NCBI GenBank assembly: GCA_036897625.1
Contig: JAYMTA010001323.1
Span: 1-20,621, forward strand
DNA from: Pelargonium cotyledonis
Taxonomy: Eukaryota; Streptophyta; Magnoliopsida; Geraniales; Geraniaceae
DNA: 20,621 nt
Direction: 5' to 3'
The notes beneath the pieces are model-generated. The model worked only from the letters and a program-made list of their open reading frames with translations, ran no database searches and was not told where the DNA came from. A program made the translations under genes and the position numbers. Positions within the stretch are counted from its first letter, which is position 1, and each line of letters opens with the position of its first letter. Below, piece by piece: positions 8,771-19,880 of this stretch.

Positions 8771-11700
8771 ATGGCTGAGAGGGACGCTCCGGCGGCAAAA
8801 GGGTCGGCTCAGCCTCGTCCAAGGATTAGCTTGCCGCCCCGCTCGTCCATGGAGGCGATGTTCACCGGCGGTGGTAGTGGGTTCAGTCCGGGACCCATGA
8901 CTCTGGTCTCCAGCTTCTTCGCCGACTCCGACGACTCCAAGACCTCCTCTCAGCCCCCGCCGGGACCCAGGGCCCCCCCTGCCGCAGTTCCTGCCTACCG
9001 CCCCGTGTTTCCCTCCGACGGTGGAGGAGGCAGCGACGGAGAGTTCAGTTTCAAGCATAATCGGCCGTCGGGTCTGATGTTTGCTCAGCCGCCGATGTTC
9101 ATGGTCCCGCCGGGGTTGAGCCCGGCAAGCTTGCTCGATTCACCGGGGTTGTTCTCACCTGGTCAGGTATGGAAATTGCTCTAGTTCTTGTGGGTTTGGT
9201 CTTATTGGGTATTTGAAAATGATTTCTGCTGGCTACTCTGTTTGGTTCCCGAGAAAATAGCTAAATTTGGAAATTTTGGATGGTACTATTTGTTTTTGTC
9301 GGAGCAAAGAAGTCACTAAATTGAGCTTTGTCAGGTGGAGGTTGAAGATTTCATCAGAAAAAAATTGTTTCTTTTTGTTAGATTTTGGGGTAAAAAGCAG
9401 TTATGGGTTCTATTTGTATGGTTCCAATTATATTGTCAATGATTTGATTGAATCACAGTTCGCTAAGGTAAAGTTATGGGAGAGGAGTGGTATCATATAA
9501 AGTGGATTACTATTATCATAGAATATAATAGGAAATATAACATAGGAATTTGTAAGTACAAAGCTCACATTTCTATACGAGGGATTTTATTGAAGTCACT
9601 TCTTTTAATCGGGTAGAATTGGATGGAATCAAAACATAAAGAGGATGTATGGGTACCAAAGAGAAAAAACAAAAGAATGTGAAATTGATAGCATGGAAAG
9701 GGAAAGTTAGAAGTGGCTACTTGCAAGACTAGGAACTTTGAAATGTGCACCAAGATAGTTTGCTCGAGTTTGAGATCGGACCTCACCACCGAGAGTTTAT
9801 GTGATAGCTGGGAAGCTCAGCAAGAAACTTTGAGTTTCAATTGTTTTAGGACTAGTGAAATGATTTTGAAGGTGAGTAAATGATTTTGGAGGATGGGAGT
9901 GTATATGATCCTCCATATGTCCCAAATGAGTCCACTTAACCATTTCCGTAAAAATTAACAATTAGTTAGGGTTGCACTTTCACCCTTATAACCTTATGTG
10001 CTCCTGTTGTAACTAACTTTAGAGCTTCTAATTAACCTGTCTTAGGGTCTATTGTTGGTAATCTATGCATAATTAAACAACCAAAAATAGAAAGTGGTCG
10101 CTGATTTTTGGATGGAAGGAGTACTATAATTATGTTTAAGCTGATTAGGCAATTTTGAACATTTAAAGATGTCATTTAGGCTATTGGTCCAACCACATGT
10201 CTCAACATTGTTGTGGAATAAGTTGTTTTGGGTCTTATCTAGGGGTAATTTGTTAGTTTTTCTATATATCATTGTGCATATGTTTTTGATTAATGGGTCC
10301 TTTGTCAAAAAAGAAGAAGAAGAAGATAAAAGGGTAAGTTGGTAACCATTATGTATGGGTGGCAATTCGTGTTTTGCCAAGGAAAAAGTCGAACTTTAAC
10401 AATAACTGAAAACCGAATAAAATACCATTTTTTAATTGGCAATACCGCCACTTCCAAGTCTCAAACTCGAGACCTTATTTAAGGAAATCAATCTCTTAAC
10501 CGCTTGGCCCATTAGGCATTGGTGAATGATATAGTACTATCTGTGTAGTGAGAAAGAGACAATTACGTAAGAGTTATATACAAGCCGTTGAATGAATATT
10601 TATGAACTAAGATGGATAAAGCTGTATGTAATTGTTGAATGAAGCTTATACAATGGAGCTGGTTGCTATGATGTGTTTTCTTCCTCATTCACACTATAGT
10701 TTGTCTATGAATTATGCAGGGACATTTTGGCATGACCCATCAGCAGGCCCTAGCACAGGTTACTGCTCAAGCCGCTCATGCCCAATCCCAGATTCATAAC
10801 CAAGCCGAGTATTCAACATATCTTTCAACACCACCTGCAACATCATTGACACATATCCCGTCTTTTGCAACCAATTCAAATGCAGAACAGCAGATGCCAT
10901 CCTTGATGCCAGACACTAGCGTCACCGCGAAGGAATCTTCGGATTTGTCCTATTCTGATCAAAGGCCCCAGCCTTCTACATATACTGCCGATAAGCCTTC
11001 TGATGATGGCTTTAAATGGCGTAAATATGGGCAGAAGCAGGTGAAGGGCAGCGAGTTTCCTCGAAGTTATTACAAATGCACTCATCCAAATTGTCCTGTC
11101 AAGAAGAAGGTTGAACGATCCCATGATGGCCAAGTGACTGAAATTATCTACAAGGGCCAGCACAACCATCAACGTCCTGAATCAAATAAACGTGGAGAAG
11201 ATAATAGAAGCTCAAATGCAAATTTGGGTAACCAAGGCAAGTCTGAAGTACCTGCCCGAGTTCAAGGTGAGAACTCAAACAAATCATACGAAGGAGCATC
11301 TGCTTATTCTATCTCTAAAAAAGATCAAGAATCTAGTCAAGCTACACCTGAGCATCTATCTGCGACAAGTGATAGTGAGGAAGTGGTCGATGCTGGAACT
11401 GGTGTAAATGAAAAAGATGAAGAGGATGAACCTAATCCCAAAAGACAGTAAGTATATTAGTAGTTTTTTTTTTTTTTTTTTCCTTTCATGGATCACGAAT
11501 TTAAATATGTCGTGTATCGTACAAAATATTGTTCTTGTGCACAGAAATATCGAGATCAGGGTTTCAGAGCCGGCTTCTTCCCATAGACCTGTCTCAGAAC
11601 CAAAAATCATAGTACAAACAACTAGCGAAGTTGATCTATTGGATGATGGCTATAGATGGCGCAAATATGGACAGAAAGTAGTCAAAGGCAATCCTTATCC

Positions 11701-13088
11701 GAGGTGTGAATGCTTTTCCTAGTTTGTTATAGTACTTTAATTGTTAAATCGCTAGAGCAAAATTTCTGGAAAGTAGTCGGGCTGTGATTGAATGAGAGTT
11801 GACTTTCTTGCATTACATGATTGAATTTGATGCAATAAGAACTTCTAGATATGCATTTTGCAGCATGGTAATATGCCTTGTGAACTCTTAGGCTTAGTTT
11901 AGGAAATGAAAAAATTAAAAAATATGTGTATTGAAGTATTATCTATCATGGTAGAATGCTAAATTTCAACATGTGAAACAAGGATTTCCATTTAGCCGCT
12001 TTAATGATTATGGTATAATGCTCACACTTGCATATCATCTTGTAACATCTCTGAATCCAAATATCTCTGAATCCAAATAAGGTAGCGTTTGGATTGAATT
12101 TTTCGGAACAAGAAGGGGAATCAAGAATGGCAATGGGAATGAGATTCCCATTCCAAAGCCATTTTCATGACCACAAAGTCCTACAAACATGATGAATTGT
12201 AATTTCATTCTCATTCCGATTCTTGATTCCCATTCCTTAACATTCAAACCCAAACACTACCTAATTTATAATCACTTTCACACGAGTAAACCAAGTTTAC
12301 TAAAAGAAGACTATAAAATGGAGTCACTATATTCAAATATGTATTAACATTGAATTCCTTTAACTTCTTTGACCTCTTCTAGGGAACATCGAGGTGCACA
12401 AAGAACACTGTTCGGAATTATATTTCAAAGTTCGTACATTTTCAAACTCAGTGTATAATATATTCAGTTTTAGTGATAACTTTGTACCCTTATTCGTGGA
12501 TTTAGCTTTGTGCACTTAGTTTTCCCTTCTAAGAAAGCTGTTTCTTGATAGTTTCATTGCACTTATTGGGGCAAACCGATTTTACATTAGCTTACCATGT
12601 AAAAACTCTAGAGGCTTGTAGTAATGTTATGAATGGCCTTGGGCATGGATGGGAAGTTCCTTGTATCATGGTAATAACGGATATTTTACCTTTTTTTCCA
12701 AAATATGTTATTGTACTAGCTTTTCGATGTACATGTTCGTTCTCTTAACCCCTAAAACTTCTCACGTGTTACTAGAATCCTAATACATCCTTGTCTGATC
12801 TACAGGAGTTATTACAAATGCACAACCCCAGGATGCACGGTTCGGAAGCATGTGGAGAGAGCTTCTTCCGATCCTAAAGCTGTTGTAACCACATATGAGG
12901 GCAAACATAACCATAACTTACCCGGCGCTAAAACCAGCAGTCACAACCTAGCCAAAAGCAACGCATCCCATCCAAAATCACACAATGCAGCAACTGAGAG
13001 CCACGCCTCGATTAACAATACAAACATGGAAAACAATGACCAACAGTCGACTGGTCGTATACGATTGAAAGAAGAACGGATCACATAG
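8771..13088 (+). CDS. Group I WRKY transcription factor, WRKY3/WRKY4-like, four exons
   Basis: A nuclear DNA-binding regulator of W-box genes, in the group linked to pathogen and stress responses in other plants. Exons are 8771-9166, 10720-11447, 11545-11703 and 12806-13088, all with GT/AG borders and matching phases, giving 521 residues with no lesion. The N-terminus carries the conserved [14 protein letters not shown] and [12 protein letters not shown] segments with several Ser-Pro sites of the kind phosphorylated by MAP kinases. The N-terminal WRKY domain has WRKYGQK at about 232-238 and zinc ligands C252, C257, H280 and H282 (C-X4-C-X22-H-X-H). The C-terminal domain has WRKYGQK at 413-419 and C433, C438, H462 and H464 (C-X4-C-X23-H-X-H). 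The intron after YPR, splitting the Arg codon AG/G before SYYKC, is the conserved intron position of the C-terminal WRKY domain. The tail after HNHNLP is polar and Asn/Ser-rich. Group I assignment is firm; the WRKY3/4 subgroup is from recall of the N-terminal motifs. Confidence 0.95.
9907..10121. repeat. Degenerate Stowaway-like MITE in WRKY intron 1
   Basis: The right end, ttttggatggaaggag followed by TA, resembles an inverted Stowaway terminus. The left end, tcctccatatgtcccaaatg, is an imperfect complement to it, and both ends are followed inward by a short match (agtccactt against aaagtggtc). The ends are diverged, so the element is old and its exact borders uncertain. Confidence 0.4.
10430..10516 (-). 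repeat. tRNA-derived SINE fragment, reverse orientation, in WRKY intron 1
   Basis: Read on the minus strand the sequence begins with an A-box-like gggccaagcggttaagag (10516 downward) and has the B-box-like gtctcgagtttgaga about 30 nt later, then a cggtat block. The same order occurs at 13476 and in the inverted pair at 19456-19690, so these are one family. The copy is short and has no evident tail or target-site duplication. Confidence 0.6.
12046..12078 (+). repeat. Short tandem duplication of 16 bp beside the MITE
   Basis: The 16-mer atctctgaatccaaat occurs twice in a row immediately upstream of the Tourist-like element in WRKY intron 3. It is a local duplication with no known function. Confidence 0.7.
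12081..12261. mobile_element. Tourist-like (PIF/Harbinger) MITE in WRKY intron 3
   Basis: The element is 181 bp and starts GGTAGCGTTTGG and ends CCAAACACTACC, an 11 of 12 inverted repeat. It is flanked by TAA on both sides (12078-12080 and 12262-12264), the three-base target duplication of PIF/Harbinger elements. The interior has further self-complementary blocks built on attcccattcc. It codes for nothing and would have been moved by a transposase encoded elsewhere. It lies in the sense of the intron and leaves the splice sites untouched. Confidence 0.75.
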
Positions 13089-13475
13089 TGTCTCAATGTC
13101 ACCAGAATTCACATTGCATCAGGTACATGCTTGGAGCTATGTTTGTTTAAATCTGGTTTGGCCAATGGGGCTGTAGTTTTCTTGAAGGCCTCAAAAGCCC
13201 CAAATCTGAATATAAAGAAGGAAGTGCACAAGAAAGGAAATGAATCATTTTCTTGGATAGAATTAAATAGTAATTTTTGTTGTATGTAGACTTCAGCTTA
13301 AAGAGGGCATTTTTTTTTATCATAAAAGTGGGCATGTTGTATTCATATTATATATTTTTTGTGCATTCTTTTGTACATGGAAATGTATAAATATAGTATT
13401 TGCTGTTGAATCTTGTAACGTCGTGACGTTGAAAAAGCTAATCGAACAAAAGATGAGCATTTCAGAGATACATAA
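13089..13475. other. WRKY 3' flank between converging genes
   Basis: No gene is supported. The WRKY 3' UTR and poly(A) site should lie here; A/T-rich words such as aatgtataaatata near 13380 could serve as polyadenylation signals but none is decisive. Confidence 0.4.
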
Positions 13476-13655
13476 TGTTGGGCCAAGTGGTTAATGTCAC
13501 TTTGGATTCTTTCTGAGGACTCGAGTCTGAGCCTTCTTGTCGACGGTATGGGGTGAAATTTGTGGGATGGGGTTTAGGATGACGCTTCTTTTGGGAGTGA
13601 GAAGCATTGTTACTAAGAATATATTGTCCCGTCGCTAATAAAAGAAAAAAAAAAC
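13476..13655 (+). mobile_element. tRNA-derived SINE between WRKY and the terpene synthase
   Basis: An A-box-like tgttgggccaagtggttaa at 13476 is followed by the B-box-like gactcgagtctgagcc near 13519, then gtcgacggtatggggtg. The 3' end is an A-rich tail at about 13640-13655. The hexamer gagata occurs just before (13465) and just after (13656) the element and may be a short target-site duplication, though a few bases separate the left copy from the element. The same family is present at 10430 and 19456-19690. Confidence 0.65.
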
Positions 13656-14899
13656 GAGATATTTGATGTGTTTTTGTACTTTCGATGTATAATAATATTG
13701 TTTTTTCGAGTATAATCATGTCACGATCTAAATGATCCAGTCTAATCATTCTAATAATATTTATTTTAATAATATTTAAACTTGCAAACTCGGCTACAGA
13801 AATACTGTAGCATACGAGGAATATGATGAGCCTGATATAACAAAATCATTTGATAATCGGTTGAATTAGCAATGACAATATTCGATCCTTGGACTCCTCG
13901 TCTTGACTTGCATGCCCATCTCCATAATGGTACATGCACTGAGCCATCCTAGCCAGGTTCATTGCAATTCTGACAAAATCTCCTGTGAATGGCAAATTTG
14001 TGACTCGATCTTTGTTCATCTTTTTCCACGTCTCGCTTATCAAATGCCTAATGTGTTCTCGAGCATCTTCTTCAGAAGAACTAGTGTCGTGCATGTAACA
14101 TTGGATTGATTTTGAGTCGTCTCCTCTTTGAAGCTCTGTCTGAAAATTCAATAATATTGTGAGAGCAAACTCGCCAGTTTGACATGGGCTGACTAACATC
14201 AATCATAATTTTCAAGCCTTAAAGTGCAAATTAGTTTTTGACTTGTCAACTTTTCAAACATGCATGTACATAAACTTGATTTTATTATTATTATTATTAT
14301 AGAATTTTACACTAACAATTTTAAGCACACTAGAAACATGATTATGAGTGACAATCAAAATTGTGTAAAATGCCTATAAAAATGTTTAAACCAATATATA
14401 AGACTAGTGATCCAATAGTTTGATCAATTCAACTCATTGATACAATTATTAAAAACATTGCTTATCGAAAAATTATTAAAAACATTGATTAGTTAAACCT
14501 ACAAAAAGTGTAATAATCATTTAATGAAATCCACGAGTTTAAATAATGTGCATGATTACGTACCAGGGTAGTTCCCAAATCGTCTGCTAATCGTAAGATC
14601 AACGATGACCAACGAATTATGTTTTCACGTTTCTCCACGCTCATAATCCCGTCCTTCGATGCCGGAATTGTTGCAAGAAAATAAGAAAGTAATAAGATTA
14701 AAGGTCCTGAAACTGAAACCAATGCATTCTCAATGTATTCTTGTAGACTTGGTTTATAGCCGCTATAAAACCACTCTGCCTCCAACAAAAATGCTTTGCA
14801 TTGTACTGCCTGCTGAAATATTTACAAAATAAAATGATAACGTGTCAATTAATGAAATGTAATTAAATCGCCGCAAACACATGTGCATGTGTTTATGTT

Positions 14900-15148
14900 A
14901 AAAGTAGAACGTTATCTATGAGTTGTGGTGCAGCTGACAATATAGGATGCGTGAATGGGAAGGGCGCTTGCGTTTGATCCCCCACTCAACACATCATTGG
15001 GGAGAGGTGATGAGCTTTAACTGTGACTAAGCCTCGAATGAAATTAGTCTGGTGTGGTAAAACGGCTTAAAAGTGTCAACTGCCAATGATGCGGATCCTC
15101 TCAGAATACCGGCCCATGGTTAAATACCCAAAAAAAAGTAGAACGCTA
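14900..15148 (+). mobile_element. SINE with target-site duplications in terpene synthase intron 5
   Basis: The element is about 14915-15133. It has an A-box-like gttgtggtgcagctgac near 14923 and a B-box-like gcgtttgatccccc near 14969, and ends in an A run. It is flanked by direct repeats aaaagtagaacgtta (14900-14914) and aaaagtagaacgcta (15134-15148), 14 of 15 identical, the long A-rich duplication left by LINE-driven retroposition. The slight divergence suggests a fairly recent insertion. A second copy of this family is on the minus strand at about 19733-19880. Confidence 0.85.
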
Positions 15149-15170
15149 CTCTCTCTCTCTCTCTCTCTCT
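15149..15170 (+). repeat. (CT)11 microsatellite
   Basis: Eleven CT units directly abut the right target-site duplication of the SINE in terpene synthase intron 5. This is a likely length-variable marker. Confidence 0.95.
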
Positions 15171-16202
15171 AGAACATTATAAAAAATCAGTGAGAAGACA
15201 CAAAATATATTTAGAATAAATCGACAAGTATCGTAATATATTAGTTCTCGAGTGTGTGAAACTATAACGTTTAACGTAGATACTTGCTATGAACATAATC
15301 AGTTTCTGTTAGAACTACGTAAATTTTTGTATTCATTAAAGATCCATTATGATATCCCAACACGAGGCATAGTTGTCGATGAACAACCCTAATTCCTATA
15401 AAGTGGGATAAGACTGTTAGTGATTGATCACCAACAAGTATAACCAAACAATCGTGTGTCTCCAAACAACTATGTGACATTTCTTTTTATATAACGTCGC
15501 ATTTTGTTTTATGTAATAAAATTTCACACAAACTCTAAAATTTTAGTCTAAACACAATGTGATATTGACGTATATGACGAGTTATTGAGGGATTGACACG
15601 ACATTTAAACAAAATTTGAGACAATAATTAATATATAGTATTAAATTACAATAACATAAATAATTTCTAACCCCTTTTTTGAGGTAGGAGATGATGTTAA
15701 TTCCTTGTTTCTTCATGGTATCATAAGCAATTTCATTGATGTCATTGTAGAGACTAAAGAAACACAACTTCATATACTCCGGAAGTGAATCCACTGCATT
15801 GATATCCCACCTGAATATGTAATAAATAAAAAATTGCTATCATTATATCATAATAATTTTAAAATTTAATTCGACCAATTAATTTGACTAATTTATATTT
15901 AGAAAATACATAATAAAAACAAATCAAACATAAAATCGTTAGGGCTTACTTCGGGTTTGTCCCAGTAAAACATATATGAGTTTTAGCTCGACTTGACTCG
16001 TTGACATAAAATCGTATGGATTAAAATTCATTAAAAATATAAAATAATGGAGCTTGTCAAAAAACATACGGTTTATCATATGTAATAATATCTATTGGAA
16101 ATATTGAAAACCTGAAACTATACGGTTAAGAACGCGTTTCAATGAACAATTTTTAATATACACGTGAAATTTGTCACACCTCAAAGAGTGGACGATAAAG
16201 AA

Positions 16203-16757
16203 TAAAAGATCCAATGTGGTCCATAAACTTTCATGTATCGACTCAATATAGTCTTTAAATTCTTTTAAACCCAAAATAGTCGCCCCCGAACTTTAATGTT
16301 TTGACTCAAGTTGGTCTATGATTTTTTTTCTATTACACCCAAAATAGTCTCTGAACTTTTAAATATTAACCCAAAATAGTCTATGAACTTTCAATAGTGT
16401 AGGGACTAAATTGAGTCAATATATGATATTTAGGAACTATTTTAGGTTAAAAAAAGTTCAGAGATCAAATTAAGTCAAAATGGTCCCCTAGGAGATGACG
16501 CAATGGTCAAGAACACACACCTTTATGTGGAAGGTCGTGGGTTCAAATCCCATTACGTCGGGGGGGGGGGGGGGGGGGGGGGGTTAAAGAGGAGAGCTAC
16601 CCCTTATTGTGTAGCTCAACAAGTTAGTTTTTTTTTTTTTAAATTGAGTCAAAACATGAAAATTTATAGAGTATTTTGAGTCGAAATACTAAAGTTCAGA
16701 TCAAGATTCAGTTGGATCAGAATATAAAAGTTTAGAGACCAAATTGAATCTTCAACG
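16203..16757. repeat. Foldback (long inverted repeat) element in terpene synthase intron 4
   Basis: The left part (16203-16395) repeats a unit of roughly 60 bp with cccaaaatagtc and (t)gaacttt several times. The right part (about 16400-16480 and 16641-16757) carries the same words in reverse complement. The outer ends match: aagatccaatgtggtccata on the left against the complement of gagaccaaattgaatctt on the right. This is the structure of palindromic, non-coding DNA elements related to Mutator-type MITEs. Its right half is interrupted by a SINE. No clear target-site duplication was found for the outer element. Confidence 0.65.
16467..16654 (+). mobile_element. SINE nested in the foldback element, with a 24-base G run
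   Basis: The element is about 16481-16640. It has an A-box-like gatgacgcaatggtcaaga at 16494, a near-perfect B-box ggttcaaatcc at about 16540, and a T-run 3' end at 16629-16640. Direct repeats aaattaagtcaaaa (16467-16480) and aaattgagtcaaaa (16641-16654) flank it and look like its target-site duplication, although the host repeat contains related words. The run of 24 G at 16560-16583 lies inside the element. Confidence 0.75.
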
Positions 16758-16823
16758 TGTATAAAACGAGTTTGCACTCAGAGTTCAACATGTTTATAAT
16801 GTAATTAGTTAGGTCTATCACTA

Positions 16824-17039
<216 letters not shown>

Positions 17040-17262
17040 TTATCAACAAACCAAACTACTTGAATCAATAGTTAAGAAACTTTCGAGGACCAACCTGAGT
17101 CTTTTACTTTATTTTTTTATAATACAGATATAAATCTTAACTAAAGAGTTATCGGTTAAAATTTAGCTAAGATACACAAAATGAATTTGGGCAGACGCTT
17201 CACGCTTGAAGCAGATATATGCATGTATATGTTCATTGACTTGATTGAGAGTTGAGAAACTA

Positions 17263-17439
<177 letters not shown>

Positions 17440-17785
17440 TTATTCCACTCTTGGCATCCTCCAATGAAATGGAAGCTCCAAGGCATGTTCTATAGTTATT
17501 AAGGTAGTTTCTTGATCATCTTTACTATGATTATTAACATGTTCTTGGAGATGTTTTGTAGCAAAATCTCTACCTTTGTCCAATATACTGTCACCTTCTA
17601 CCGAAAGGTACGAAGCTTCGTATAAGCTTAACAATCCTTTGATCATGTCTTTGGAAAGACATTCATTAAAGTCCATTGTGCTCTCGTTCAACAACTTCAC
17701 GAAGACTCCTGGAATTTATAAACACATTTAGCGTCTTTTGTGCATGTACGCAAAAATAACTTTGATACCATGTAAATGTAATTTA

Positions 17786-17917
<132 letters not shown>

Positions 17918-18994
17918 TCAATATTCTATTTATTTGAGGCTCAAAGTGATAAGACAAGCCAAGTCTTTGCAAATTGTCAATGAGCTCAAGCTGGCACAAA
18001 GGATCCACCTCATCATCAACCATCTTCCTCACCTCACCCTTAAGCTTATTAGCTTGGCTCATGCATGTCTCTTCCTGCAGCAACAATTAAAATTACTTTT
18101 TCTATTAGCCAAAGAAACAATGTTTTTGCAAAGCAAGAGATAAAGTTTATAGAGCATAAATGACTTTTCAGACCAATTAACAAGAGTGAAAATCTCGTGC
18201 ACGTTTAAAGATACGTCAGTAAAACTTGTACATGATTCAATGGCCCCGAAAGGATTAGGTTTAGGCCCATAAAAAGTAGTTTAATAAATACACATACATC
18301 TTTATTTTTTCCCATATATTTATTTACGTTTGAGCTAAATTCTATCTCATATTCAATAAGCAAAAGTTTAACTTGAACATCTTTTTAAGTTAATTATTTC
18401 ATTCGGCCCATTTTAAAAATAATTTTCCAAGGGAGATGAGTGAGATATGCACACTTGTTTTATGCTTTATACATATATACAATAAACTCGATCCCAAACA
18501 AGAATCGTGATCCAAAAATTGTATTATACGTCAACATGCAATATTTAACTCCCAGACAGTTATAGATATATTTATAGACCTAAAGGTAACGTCTAAATAA
18601 ACAATACCAAACAATTATCGATGCACTCAGACATGATCGAACAATAACAAATAGTAGTAGTGCACTAATTTATAGATGTAACATATATAACCCATAGTCA
18701 CTTGTAAGTGATTGTATGAAAGTGTTGTCCCAAATTGTAGGTTGGTAATTTCCAGTTCTCCTAACAATGGCATCATCTGGAGTACTTGTGGCTGTGGCAC
18801 CAACCATGCATTGCGTTGGAGCATGGTGACTACTCCTTCCAACTTTCTTGGAAGTCCTTAGGGGAATGGAGCTCACAAGTGGCATTCTTGTAATGTTGTA
18901 ACAAGGAACACAAGCAAGCAAGTGATGAAGAGCCATTGCATTTGCATATGAAAGATCTTACTATCTTTTTGACTCATGTACACAACCTTCTCAG

Positions 18995-19004
18995 CTATTT
19001 ATAG
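18995..19004 (-). promoter_or_regulatory. TATA box of the terpene synthase
   Basis: Read on the minus strand, ctataaatag lies about 59 bp upstream of the exon 1 ATG (18936), a normal distance with a short leader. It shows that the 5' end of the decayed gene, including its core promoter, is still recognisable. Confidence 0.65.
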
Positions 19005-19045
19005 AAGGAAAATGTTATCTATATATAAGAGATTGTTTAGATTAG

Positions 19046-19046
19046 T

Positions 19047-19077
<31 letters not shown>

Positions 19078-19082
19078 GTATG
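19046..19082. repeat. (TA)n / (TATG)n microsatellite
   Basis: A run of about nine TA units passes into about five TATG units. It lies about 110-150 bp upstream of the terpene synthase start codon, between its TATA box and the Stowaway element. It is probably length-variable. Confidence 0.9.
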
Positions 19083-19107
19083 GAAGAGAAGCTAAGTCTA
19101 AACCAAT

Positions 19108-19361
19108 TACTTCCTCGTCTCAAAATAAGTGTCTTGTTTCCATTTCTTGTAAAAAATAAGAATTACTAGATAATTTAGTGTGTTTTCAATATTACTCTCA
19201 CTTTCTCACCTATACCCCATGTGCAAATCAGCCCATGTGCATAAGTGATAAGGATAATATGAGAAAACGATAATATAATAACCTAAAAATAGAAACAAGA
19301 CACTCATTTTGAAACAAAAATTTTAGACAAACAAGATACTCATTTTGGGACGGAGGGAGTA
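19108..19361. mobile_element. Complete Stowaway-like MITE upstream of the terpene synthase
   Basis: The element is 19110-19359, 250 bp, flanked by TA on both sides (19108-19109 and 19360-19361). It ends in gggacggagggag, the inverse of the classic Stowaway terminus CTCCCTCCGTCCC; the left end, cttcctcgtctcaaaat, is a diverged partner. Inward, gtgtcttgtttc on the left pairs with gaaacaagacac on the right. The right arm carries a second copy of the end sequence (caagacactcattttg and caagatactcattttg), so the arm is partly duplicated. It is non-coding and lies about 170 bp upstream of the gene's ATG. Confidence 0.85.
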
Positions 19362-19455
19362 ATTTTTAATTTAGTTTGAGTCATAAACGAGGTGTCGTCT
19401 CTTAAAAACTATTCTTATGAGTGTTTGGATACAAAATGTTATTTTTTTACCAAGT

Positions 19456-19535
19456 AGGTTGAGTTAAGTTGTTTAAGCGCTTTGGATCTTTTGAGTTTGA
19501 GTCTCTCTGTTAATGGTATGTGGTGAGATTTATGG
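19456..19535 (+). repeat. SINE copy, left arm of an inverted SINE pair
   Basis: It starts ggttgagttaagttgtttaa, a diverged version of the A-box block seen at 13476, and has ttttgagtttgagtctctct in the B-box position, then atggtatgtggtgagattta. The tail is not distinct. It pairs with the minus-strand copy at 19600-19690. Confidence 0.6.
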
Positions 19536-19599
19536 TTTAATAGAATATATATTTTTTAATCATTTGAGCTCCACAACAAGGATAGCTCTCCCATTCACC

Positions 19600-19690
19600 C
19601 CATAAATTCCACCACATACTGTTGACAAATGAGACTAACCCGAGATCTTAAAGGAAATCTTAAATGCTTAAATCGCTTGGCCCAACAGGT
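19600..19690 (-). repeat. SINE copy, right arm of an inverted SINE pair
   Basis: On the minus strand it reads ctgttgggccaagcgattta, then agatctcgggttagtctcat, then caacagtatgtggtggaat, the same order as the copies at 10430 and 13476. It faces the plus-strand copy at 19456-19535 with about 65 bp between them, so a transcript crossing both could fold into a long imperfect hairpin. Confidence 0.65.
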
Positions 19691-19732
19691 TTGGTAAATA
19701 TGTTTTTTTTTAGATTTTAAACAAATGTAAGA

Positions 19733-19880
19733 ATATTTTTTTTAATTCATACCATGAGGTTTCTGATCAGACCTACACACTCGCGATTTCCTCATAAATA
19801 AGTTGAACGGGGATCGAACACAAACGCTCTTCCCACTTGTGTAACTGTGTTGTCAACTGCACCACTACCCTTGATTCAGT
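19733..19880 (-). mobile_element. SINE copy, same family as the one in terpene synthase intron 5
   Basis: On the minus strand it has tagtggtgcagttgacaaca (A-box area, about 19867 downward), gggaagagcgtttgtgttcg leading to a B-box-like gttcgatcccc near 19819-19809, and ends at an A run (plus-strand T run at about 19736-19743). This matches gtggtgcagctgac and gcgtttgatccccc of the 14915 element in order and spacing. Target-site duplications were not resolved. Confidence 0.7.

Noticed and set aside
10063-10380. Open frame of 105 codons on the minus strand
   Set aside because: It lies wholly inside WRKY intron 1, runs into a MITE remnant, and has no family resemblance.
14812-14814. Exon 6 acceptor three bases downstream (after cagcag) giving a 246-nt exon
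   Set aside because: The first cag gives 249 nt, the family size I recall, and aligns KKG-QAV with the usual KKA-WAD; the second site would drop one conserved position.
16481-16560. Possible functional tRNA gene
   Set aside because: A-box and B-box are present, but a cloverleaf cannot be drawn convincingly and the sequence continues into a T-tailed element with flanking duplications, so it is a SINE head.
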